Under the pieces are notes generated by a model. That model was not told where the DNA came from. It searched no databases and saw only the letters and a list, made by a program, of their open reading frames with translations. From Sclerotinia nivalis (taxonomy: Eukaryota > Ascomycota > Leotiomycetes > Helotiales > Sclerotiniaceae), in assembly GCA_029531795.1 (NCBI GenBank), contig JAPEIS010000007.1:2604001-2668000 (forward strand): DNA of 64,000 nucleotides, in the 5' to 3' direction. Positions within the stretch are counted from its first letter, which is position 1, and every line of letters begins with the position of its first letter. Of the stretch, positions 12,765-22,316 are shown one piece after another. The position numbers were made by a program, and so were the translations under genes.

Positions 12765-14342
12765 TGCGTGGTACAATCTACAGCCCTCTTTAATCTAGCG
12801 GAAACATCACAATAAAACCCATATAACATGCATATGCATATTGAATGGCGAATGATTTCGTGTGAAAGCCCAATTACATTGATCAATAAATCAATGATCC
12901 TAGGTTAAGCATATTTTTCTCCATTTCATACATGATTTGATACGGACATTTTATACCGGCTGACGGAGATGCTTGCCAGCGCATGTGGAGTGGCTGAGAT
13001 TTTCCAGAAATTCAACAAATAGGAATGACCAGTTGGCCTAACGCAGCAATCTTGGCAAAGTAATAATGCGGAGATATCCCTTGGATTATGCAAGCAAGAC
13101 ATACTGTTAATTAGCGCATTCGCAATCCTACCGACAATCCTGGCAAAAGAAGGCTTGGGATGCGTTATCTACTTGGTAGTAACTAATCAGACCCTTCACT
13201 CATTATTTTGCATTCTTACGGTATTCTCTCCTATTTGATGATTCGAGACTCGGCACACTATACGCCGTCAGCCATCACGCAAAACGATGACAACTCTTCT
13301 GAGAGATGCTACGAGTATCAGTGCAGGCTATATAATCTTGAGCTCGTATCAATCTGCTGTACGACATTTATCGTGACCCAAATCCCGAAGTGCGCCGTGG
13401 TGCATCCACCTCCGGAGCCCGAATACTGGTGACACGCTGACTGTCTGGACAAATAGGGGGGATCTCAAACCAGAGATCTACCGCTAATGTAGATATGCCG
13501 TCGGAAAATTTTAAATTAAATGGGCGTTTACATACCTAGGATGCTACAAGCGAACAAATAACATTTTAGTTCTATCTCATGTCAGCATGCAAACTAAATT
13601 CCAACGCAAGGAAGGAATTCAACTACAATGCATTTTAGTTGATAAAGTTCTTTTTGAGAATCCATAGTATACTAGGCGAGGCCGTTTTCGGTGATGTTAA
13701 AGTTCATCCCCAAAGAAAACTTGAATTCCTACTCAGGATGAAGTATCACCAATCAGAACCCTTCGAATACATGTCAAACAATTCACAATTAGAAATCGAC
13801 TAACGAAATTTAGTCCATCAATAACTTTGCAACCAGTGTTGTTACCAGGATAAGCTTCATGATTAGCATTAGCTTTGTTGAAGTACCGTGTAGAGCTATA
13901 GCTAGGGATCCTTTGAAGAAATGTAACCATGACAGCATAGGACCAGACCCTGTCTGAATTTCTCACCTGGCATGAGAGAAATTTGACATGGCTGACAACT
14001 CCTTGACATTAATATTAACTACAATGGTGTTTCTATGGGTGCCACTGGCCCAAGGATATTCTCAGTCTCTATACACGCACCTGTTAATGCTACGACGACT
14101 CTCTGGTTGAGGGAGAAGCACAATACAGCTTTTGATATTCGACGTCGCCTCCCGTGTTACCTTGCCTTCAAACGGGGATTTTTCCCCACTCCGATACACG
14201 ATGGACAGATTGAGCTTACATATACTGTAAGTGTCTCCTAACCTGGTGCATTTCTCTTGCACTAGCTTACCGGAACGCTTTCTTACATTTCAATTTACGA
14301 TTGCGATCCTTTGAACTCTGCCTTCTATTTTGTCAATACAGC
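12765..14342. other. Intergenic region between P450 and rhodopsin-like gene
   Basis: About 1.6 kb. Only short ORFs with no domain, start context or splice support. No clear repeat or RNA gene seen. This gap weakens the case that the next two genes belong to the cluster. Confidence 0.5.
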
Positions 14343-15567
14343 ATGGCGCTCCCTACTGCCCCCGCTACCTACAAGCTCGGACTTAATCAGGTGGGATACG
14401 CGACTTTGGTCGTTAGCATTTTTTTCATCCTGTTATCTACGATCGCGGCTGCACTCCGCGTCTGGACGAGGATAGTCAAGAGCGCTAAATTTGGGATTGA
14501 TGACTGGCTTCTTTTCGTCAGTGTCTTTCTATTCTATCTATTCTGTGCCAATATACTGGTCGGTGTTTATACCCTCGGTGGCGGACAGATATACCTCGAC
14601 CCCCTCGTACTCGCCCACAAGTCGCAGCAGTATCTCAAGAGCGAGTATGCTATCCCGCCAATTTATGCCATCAATGTGACCACCATCAAACTTTCGATTC
14701 TATTCTTCTATCGCCGCATTTTCGAGACCCCAAGCTTTCTCAGAAACAATAGCATTATCATGGGAATATGCTGTGTTTGGTTTGTCGCGACCGTCATCGG
14801 GGATCTACTTTACTGCATCCCCATGGCTACATTTTGGGATCCAACAGTTAAAGGGAAATGCTTCAACTTCGCCTTATACTTTTTGATCATGGAGCTTTTT
14901 GATATGTTGTTGGATATCGCCATCCTCTGTCTTCCTTTGAAAATTATTCTTGGCCTTCATCTGCCTTTGAAGAATAGGCTTGGGATACTTTGTATCTTCC
15001 TTTTGGGGGCATTGTAAGTATATTCCTTACACTATCATCAGTGGCAAGTCAATAATAAATCTAGGGTCGTTGTTACTAGCGCTATACGGATTGGATATCT
15101 CTACAACCCAAGCGATACACTATGTAAGTTTCTGCCATCTCTATTACCAACTTCCGGGCTAAAGGAATCTAGTGTCACTGGCACAAGCATCTTTATGGTC
15201 GGTTATCAATTTGGGAGTAGCAATCCTTTGTGCTTGCCTACCAACGTACAAACCTCTTTTCAGCAAATTTCACACCATGGGCACTTCGCTCTGGAGTAGA
15301 CATCTTAGCAGAAGCAGAAACACCGATGAAAGTACAAATAAGACTACCTGCGATGCACATTCTAATCCTACAGCTTACTATTACAGAATGGGAGATAGTA
15401 ATGAGGATAGCACTGGGGACACAGTATATCACACAGGGGTTTCGACACAGATACAGAGCAGTAATGAGGCACAAGTTATACCTTTGGCTGGTGTACTAGT
15501 TCAGCGGGAGGTTGATATGAATCGTTCTAGTGCTGTTATTGGTGGAAACGAGACATCAAAAGTTTAA
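14343..15567 (+). CDS. Seven-helix fungal rhodopsin-like integral membrane protein
   Basis: Belongs to the large fungal family of seven-TM proteins related to the PTH11/SAT4 group. Some members sit in metabolite clusters, but their role is mostly unknown. Three exons give 374 residues: 14343-15013, 15065-15123 and 15173-15567. Hydrophobic segments are visible at about residues 17-40, 58-78, 112-132, 150-172, 190-220, 225-250 and near 290. Family features include the RVWTRI turn after helix 1, DDWLLF at the start of helix 2, KLSILFFYRRIF, and the ACLPTYKPLFSK end of helix 7. No CFEM domain precedes the helices. The C-terminal tail is polar and Ser/Thr-rich. The upstream in-frame TTG is not used; the first ATG is at 14343. 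Confidence 0.8.
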
Positions 15568-16344
15568 TTGTTAAAAGGTCGTGTATTGTCGTTTGACTCA
15601 TAATGAAAAGGCTCGGGCGGTTTGATTACGGAATTTCTGGAAAATATGAGTAGTTATGTTTTGTGTGTACATGTTTTTACCGCAAAAATAGGAACTGGCT
15701 TCCATTCTTATAAAGTCTATAAAAAGACTAAAGATGTGATGTTGTGTTTAGAAGCTTGGTGTTTTGTCATGTTTCAGTTGGTATGCGTGTTCTCATGTAA
15801 CTTGCTACTGCTGTGCCCCCTCATGGACGATGCGCCAATACCCTGTACACCTCGGTAGATGAGCTTCTTATTACTTAATAAGGCTTTTGGACTGCAGGTT
15901 TTTCTTATCCTGTGGCGTGTTCTCCACTTGCTATTCACTTCCAACTGTTGCTGGACTTTAATTTATGGAGGTGTAGACTTACTTGAGCTTCCACCATCAG
16001 ATGCTTTTATTTCAGCTGGAATTAACCGAGGCTTTCACAGAACATAAAGCCCTCTCTCGAGTGTAATTCACTTATTGTGCCTTAGTAAATAAGTAGGTAT
16101 CCAACTGCAAGTATCCCACCGCATTCTCTTCAGTGAGTTGAATACTAGCATTGCCACATTCAAATCATCAAATATTTTTCTCCTTCTCTAACGTCGAAGT
16201 CCAAGTAATACTGTTCAACGGTAAGCCTTTACTAATCTTCTTATAGGAGCATTGCCAGTAAGAACCTACATATCACGCACGATAGAATCCTGTTTGTAGC
16301 ATCCCGTTCATAGCGTCATAACTTCATAAGAAGCCCCAACAAAC
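15568..16344. other. Intergenic region before alpha/beta hydrolase
   Basis: About 780 bases. Small ORFs show no recognisable protein. It probably holds the 3' UTR of the membrane protein and the promoter of the hydrolase. Confidence 0.45.
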
Positions 16345-17757
16345 ATGGACTTCCAAAATATCAAGCATTTAACAGCTGCGACGAAACAAATGCGAGAAAA
16401 ATATTGGAACGATGCAATCAGCACTTCCATCTCGGTCCAGCAAGCCGCTACTACACAGGATCTTCCCGTGAAAGGTCCCGTATGGGTTAGCAAATTCATC
16501 ATCCCGTCTCCGCCCCAGGTTGACAATTCTCGAGATTTACTTCTGGGTCTTGTTGATGAGCACAATACGCATAATGTGCATTATGATCGTCCAAATTCGG
16601 AACCGCTTTCTTGTCAATGGACGGGTTACCGCGGCGGTGTTGATACTAATACACCTGAACCAAAACTCTCAGAAAATGATAAGTTTGAGAAGTTAGTCCA
16701 GGGTACCAAGAGCCCGTTGACGATCTTTTATATCTATGGTGGTACATTCGTGTTAGTATTCCCATTTTCCCCTGAAACATTCATTCACCATTTACTCATA
16801 GATATTAGACTCAACAACCCATCCAGCTACCGAAAACGCATGGGAAACCTAGCTCGCGCAACAGGAAGCAAAGTCCTAATGGTGAAACAGCGTCTAGCAC
16901 CGCAGAATCCCTTCCCGGCAGCTTTCCTCGATATATTCCAAACATATCTTTCTCTCCTCGCTCCTCCTCCAAGCTCACCACATGGGGCTATCCTAGCCAA
17001 AAATATTGTGATAGCAGGAGATAGTTCCGGATCTTGTCTCGCGCTAGGCTTGTTGCAAGTCCTTCTGCAACTCAAGCGAAAAAATACAGTAATAAAATTC
17101 CATGGAAATATAATTAAACCATCAGAGTTCATTCCAGCTGGCCTCGCACTCTTGAGCGTCACAACGGACTTAGCAAATGCGCTTCCGTCACACCAGCGTA
17201 ACATAACACATGATATATTCCCCTCCCCTATCGAGAAACTTCCATACCTAGAGAAAAGATTTCCTACATGTTCCATCTGGCCTACCAAGCCCGCAAGAGC
17301 AAATCTATACTGCGAGGCTGGAATGCTCGCTCACCCGCTAGCGAGTCCCGTCGCATCTTTGGATTGGTCTGGTTCTTGTCCTCTCTGGTTTGCATCCGGA
17401 CAGGAACAAATTGTGGATGGAGCTCGATTGGTGGCTCAAACAGCGTTTTCCCAGGGTGTTCCGGTTGCGCTCCAGGAGTATGAAGGGATGCCTCATACGT
17501 TCTTTTGGATGTTTGGAAAAGCACCACAGACGAGGAAGATTCTTGCTGATTGGGCTGAAGCCATTGTTGCTTTGGGAGAGGGCAAGGAATTGGCTTCTAA
17601 AGCGGAGTTCATCTATGCTAAAGGATTGAAATCGGAGGAATTGGATTTGGAGAATTTGGTGCCGTTTGATGTGGAGGAGGCGAGGGAAATTCTCTGGAGA
17701 AAGACATTGGACTATAAAGTTCCACTGTTTCATAAACAGAATCGGTCATCTTTGTAA
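16345..17757 (+). CDS. Alpha/beta hydrolase fold-3 (HSL-like esterase/acetyl-hydrolase)
   Basis: Serine hydrolase that could remove an acyl group or open a lactone. Read without splicing it gives 470 residues. A 57-bp segment, 16752-16808, has GTTAGT and TAG ends and contains no stop. Removing it keeps the frame and joins IYGGTFV directly to LNNPSSYRKR, the short spacing seen in this family, giving 451 residues. YGG corresponds to the oxyanion HGG. GDSSGS carries the nucleophile Ser, the region ASGQEQIVDGAR the likely Asp, and MPHTF the His. No signal peptide, so probably intracellular. It lies downstream of the metabolite cluster in the same orientation as the membrane protein. Cluster membership is plausible but unproven. 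Confidence 0.85.
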   Translation: MDFQNIKHLTAATKQMREKYWNDAISTSISVQQAATTQDLPVKGPVWVSKFIIPSPPQVDNSRDLLLGLVDEHNTHNVHYDRPNSEPLSCQWTGYRGGVDTNTPEPKLSENDKFEKLVQGTKSPLTIFYIYGGTFVLVFPFSPETFIHHLLIDIRLNNPSSYRKRMGNLARATGSKVLMVKQRLAPQNPFPAAFLDIFQTYLSLLAPPPSSPHGAILAKNIVIAGDSSGSCLALGLLQVLLQLKRKNTVIKFHGNIIKPSEFIPAGLALLSVTTDLANALPSHQRNITHDIFPSPIEKLPYLEKRFPTCSIWPTKPARANLYCEAGMLAHPLASPVASLDWSGSCPLWFASGQEQIVDGARLVAQTAFSQGVPVALQEYEGMPHTFFWMFGKAPQTRKILADWAEAIVALGEGKELASKAEFIYAKGLKSEELDLENLVPFDVEEAREILWRKTLDYKVPLFHKQNRSSL

Positions 17758-18989
17758 TATGTTCGTTCTTCTTATGGACAAGATTTAGTAGTTTCAACTG
17801 GCAGGTATTATTCTTAAGAATTTTGAGGTTGAATTTCGGGATTGTTCATCGAGATCAAGAAGATGTATGCAGCAGAACCTTGTAGTGGTGCACATTAATT
17901 CATTTCATTGATTTCTCCAATGCAAATAATATTTCCGCTCGTTCTACTTGAATCTGGAACAACAACCGAGTACATTCATAATTGACCACCTGAACACTGC
18001 CATCACTCAACATCTCTAGACTTCCGCCTTATGCCATCTACGGTGAAACACAGGTAGATTCGTTTATAATATGGAAATTTCTAGTAAGACAGTTCACATC
18101 CCTACCCTCAACCCAAAGCAGATTTATCCGTCAGATATGCCTATTGAGGAGCTATACCAGGCTCTGACCCTAATATACCGAAGCTTTTGATCGACGCCAA
18201 TGAGGTTGTTGATATTATTGCAATCAGCTATACCATGGCGGAACAAATCTTCATGTTACACTACACGGGATGGACCAATGCAAAATGTGTCAAGTAAATT
18301 ATAGATTACAGAGAGTGACGAAGAAATCTCCTCCCACCACAATCATCAAGCCAACTTAATCTTCAAACAAAATTTGGGCAGCGGTACATCCTATATATGA
18401 ATCGCTGATTATAGACATACATCGACCATTCATGTAAGACTACATGTAAGTATAGGAAGTGCCAAAGTTCTGCTCGCACCGGCAAGAGAATGGCCTGAGG
18501 AATAAGATCTAACTACAAAGGACATTGGAAACTCGATATGCAGAAATATATTAAGAAAGGAATGTGTATGGATGCGAGGTCGTTCTTATACTAAGTCGTT
18601 AATGTAATCGACGCTAATCCAACAATGTCATCGAACCAATTCCCGTCCATGAACTTTTTGTCTATTACCTCCCGACCAAACCAACCAAATCAATGCTAAT
18701 GCCAATGCCAATGCCAATGCTAATGCTAATGCTAGTGCTAGTGATAGTGCTAGTGCTAATGCTAATGCTAATGCTAATCCCAACGCCTTTGAATTAATGC
18801 GTGTCTAACCAAACCCAACCCTTCCATGCCAATTCGTCACACATAATTTGGTACATATGAAAATAGGCTCTCCTTCCCGCTCGATCCGGGGCCGTCATTA
18901 TGATATGGTCTCTTGCATAGACTAGTGGAAACCCACGTTTCTCATGACCAAGACCTTGAATGAAACTTTTAATCCGGTAGCAAAAAAGC
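17758..18989. other. Intergenic region with hexamer microsatellite
   Basis: About 1.2 kb between two convergent genes. The only structure I see is the imperfect hexamer repeat at 18691-18780, listed separately. Confidence 0.5.
18691..18780. repeat. Imperfect hexanucleotide microsatellite (AATGCT/AATGCC/AGTGCT)n
   Basis: Fifteen consecutive 6-bp units over 90 bases, mostly AATGCT with AATGCC, AGTGCT and one AGTGAT variant. The same substitutions occur in neighbouring units, as expected from unit turnover. It lies in the 3' flank of the tyrosine phosphatase gene. Confidence 0.9.
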
Positions 18990-20582
18990 TCATGCATGCG
19001 ACAGTTTGACACCACCTCCATTTCTTCCATCCTCGCAGGTGCCGCCCAGCCCGCCCAACTTCCTCTTTCTCGCCGAACCACCTCCTGGAGTCTCAACCTC
19101 CACCTCAATATCTTTCTCTCTCTCCTTATCCTTTAAGCTCTTCTCTCTTTCTCTTTCCAACCATTTCTCCTTCAACACGTTATAAATCATCACAAACTGC
19201 GCAACCCTATGTACCATCAACATTCTTTGATCCCTCAGCCTCTTCACCGTCTCATACACTGGATCTTTGTCTTTCGGCAAACCATCTAGATGCCCCATCT
19301 CCAATTCTCTCAAAAGGTGATCTAGCGCGATGAATGTGCCAGTTCGACCAACACCTGCTGAACAGTGGACTATGCGGGGCGTGGTCGAGTGATTGTTAGC
19401 TGCGCGAGAGACATCGAGAAGGGTGAGGAGCGAATGGATATCGGCGGGCGATTGAGGGATGTCGTTATCAGGCCAGGATTCGAAGAGGAAATGGTGGATC
19501 GTGCGTTCTTCAACTTGCGCTTCTTCGTCCTGTAACTCCTCAATTTTATTTTCCGTTTCTTTGTCTTCTTCAGAGTGCTGCTCTGCCGTCTCAACCGTCC
19601 CAACTGTACCATTCCCGACACTAGCACTGCTTCTTGTGCTCACACTACTTGCCGCTGTCCCTACTCTCCTCACTCTCAACGTCCTCCTAACGGTCCCCCC
19701 CTCTTCCTCTTTCCCTACACATCTAACCTCCCAATCCCCCACCCTCTTAACCTCTCCGACATCCTCTGCATAATAAACACCGCATTTCTCCTTCCCCTCT
19801 TCCACGGGTCTCGTTAGCATAACCACCACCTCTGCATTCTCCTGCCGACACATTTCCCAAAACAAGCCCCCATCATAACCATTATCCCTTGGTCCTTGTG
19901 TCGCTATATAATTTTCCTGTTCCTCTCCACTTCCATTTGCAGTTCGAAGTGCGATGGGTGATGCATTTATATAGCCAAATTGCAGCGAATGAAGATTAAT
20001 TCGATGATGTTCCCATGGATAGACATCGCTATATCTATTGCGCGATAGCACAACAGGATGATATAATAATGTATTTGGCATAGTCCTCAAAGTTTGTTCA
20101 TGATTTCTTAGAGCTATGAATTTGCTCCCTAATACATTCGGCGACACGTTGAGGAAATGCGGAGTCGTGTATTTCTGTTTCTCTGATGTGAAATCCGTCT
20201 TGACTGTAAGGCTTGCAATCATGGGTGGAATGAAAGATTGTCCTTTTGAGGGAGACGTTTTCGCAGATACGGTCGAGACAGAGAGTGTTGGTTTATCTGA
20301 AGTACTTGGTCTTCTTTCAAATATCGAACTCGATCTTTTATTTTGTAATTCTGTAATTTGTGACTGCGATATTTCGAGAGAAGACGAGGGCCCACCACCG
20401 CCACCATTATCATTATCATTATTATCCATATTCATGGTATCGTGAGGATGATGATGATGATGATGTCGGTGAATACGTACGGGTGAATGTTGACGAATGC
20501 AAATTCGAATGCGCTGAGAAAGGGGAACTTTATCTGTTGCAACTCCAGCTATATGGTTTGAATGGTGTCGCAAGATACCCAT
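18990..20582 (-). CDS. Protein tyrosine phosphatase (classical PTP domain)
   Basis: Removes phosphate from phosphotyrosine, probably in signalling. A single exon of 530 residues. The first 110 residues are low complexity (a run of six His, Asn/Asp and poly-Gly stretches, then Ser/Thr-rich). The phosphatase domain runs from about 125 to 475. It includes NRYSDVYPWEHHR (pTyr-loop region), YINAS, YIATQGP, FWEMCRQENA, the WPD loop as WPDND, the catalytic P-loop HCSAGVGRTG (Cys and Arg present) and the Q-loop region QRMLMV. An acidic insert of roughly 70 residues, rich in Ser, Thr, Glu and Val, separates the central strand region from the WPD loop. A charged Lys/Arg/Glu tail follows. All catalytic residues are present. 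It most resembles yeast Ptp1/fission yeast Pyp-type enzymes. Confidence 0.92.
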   Translation of the reverse strand: MGILRHHSNHIAGVATDKVPLSQRIRICIRQHSPVRIHRHHHHHHPHDTMNMDNNDNDNGGGGGPSSSLEISQSQITELQNKRSSSIFERRPSTSDKPTLSVSTVSAKTSPSKGQSFIPPMIASLTVKTDFTSEKQKYTTPHFLNVSPNVLGSKFIALRNHEQTLRTMPNTLLYHPVVLSRNRYSDVYPWEHHRINLHSLQFGYINASPIALRTANGSGEEQENYIATQGPRDNGYDGGLFWEMCRQENAEVVVMLTRPVEEGKEKCGVYYAEDVGEVKRVGDWEVRCVGKEEEGGTVRRTLRVRRVGTAASSVSTRSSASVGNGTVGTVETAEQHSEEDKETENKIEELQDEEAQVEERTIHHFLFESWPDNDIPQSPADIHSLLTLLDVSRAANNHSTTPRIVHCSAGVGRTGTFIALDHLLRELEMGHLDGLPKDKDPVYETVKRLRDQRMLMVHRVAQFVMIYNVLKEKWLEREREKSLKDKEREKDIEVEVETPGGGSARKRKLGGLGGTCEDGRNGGGVKLSHA

Positions 20583-22316
20583 AACAGAGAGTGTAGAGAA
20601 AAGAGAAGGAAGGATTTCGTATGACGTATATTAAAGAGGAGTGGATTTATATCTTATTTCTCGTTGGGTGACAACGTTTTCAAAGTCCGAGCGATCTGAG
20701 GGGTGCAGCAAGTGAAAGAGGTTCAAAATTAAAGTATAATACAGTAAGAAAGGAAATAGTGACAAGAAGAGTGAGAAATACAACAATATAGTACTTTGGA
20801 TTAAGAATTATAAAGAAAAGAGAAGAGGAGAGAATAGATTCCTTTGATCTTTTCAAAAGCATAGATCATAGGTAGGTAGGAAGAATCAAATTATTAATTT
20901 GAAACTTAGGTTATCTCATTCTAACTTCACTCAAAATTACAGATTTCGGTGTTTAGAAGTGAATATCACCAATTTAACAAATAAAATCGGTCATCATCAA
21001 ATAGAGTTACGGTAGTTACGGTAAGTGGAAAATAAGTTAAATATGAGAAACGGGTTGTTGGGTAAACTAGTAGTAGTATAACTAACTTCCACCGAAGCTA
21101 AAGATTCAGAGAAATAAGAAATATCAAACAGCGGGGCAGATATTCTTTTTGTTGAAGTTTGAATGTGTTCATCTTGATTAATAATGACTTGATCATTTTC
21201 TAGATTGTTTCAGATCCTTCCATTGATTGTTTGGGCAGACAAGCATTTTGAGCCATCAATAAGGCTGGCTGCAATCTAAAGATCCTTAGATCTACCTAAT
21301 GGATATGACCCCCCTATTGAATTCTAAATCTATTTCAAGCATTCCAAGCAATACCGGTACTCGAGCATCGAGCATCTCGGGCCTCAACATTAAAGACCAT
21401 AACATCATACACACAGTCACACTCGCTGCCAAAAAGTCCAGCTAGGATAACTAGGTAGCATACTTTAAAATGATAGAGACATCATGTATACTCTTCCTTC
21501 TCAAGCTGCAAACTTTTAGGTTTTAGGTTTTAGGTTTTAGATATTTCAACGGGACCTCCTTCATTCAACCCCCCTTGCAAAAAATTTCATTCTCGGACCT
21601 GGTGGACCCTCCTTTTGCCTGTTCAGCCCCATCTCGGAGATCAGCCTTACATCCACTGTATTTCATGTCGACAAGCCCATTATTAATCCCCTATCTATGA
21701 ACTTGACTTAATCTACGAAATGTCCGGGCGATATAGGTAACCTCAGCTAAGCGATATCTAACAATACCTAGGTTGGTGTTAGGTGCTGTACTTACTTCGA
21801 ACTTGGTAGTCAATATCTCAAAAATTAAAGTATATTACTTCTCATTGATACAATATCGTCAGAACCGTTCATAGTACAAAATGTATTTATCAGAGTGGCT
21901 AAATCACACATAAGCGTTGATGTGATATCATCAGAAGTTTTAGGAGAAGTGGTGAAAAGCCCAACTTCAATAGACGAGTACATCGAGGGACATTCAGGAT
22001 AATGCTTCAGTCGAGTTAAATCGTATGAATTTGTTTTTATTCTTACTAGAATTCGCTGTTGCCTGCTGTAGGGCTTGTTTCTATTCCTGTGCTTTGCGCC
22101 TAGGTAGTATACCTCATGTCCAGAGCGGTATTGGTTGATACTGCATCACCTTTACAACCCTTAACCCAGTCCCATCAAACCCATCGAAGCTAACCCAGAC
22201 TCCACGCTATGCATACAAAGTGCCAGTACATCATTTCATTCCAACACCGGCCACCAAACCATACCACATCAACCATTTGTTTCCCTCCCTCTTAAAAGTT
22301 CCAACTAATACTCAGC
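20583..22316. other. Intergenic region upstream of PTP and downstream of ubiquitin protease
   Basis: About 1.7 kb of AT-rich sequence with purine-rich patches near the phosphatase start. A short run of three TTTTAGG-like units lies at about 21515-21540. No gene seen. Confidence 0.5.

Noticed and set aside
21515..21540. TTTTAGG-like repeats suggesting an internal telomere sequence.
   Set aside because: Only about three units, not the TTAGGG unit of filamentous fungi, and no other subtelomeric feature nearby.
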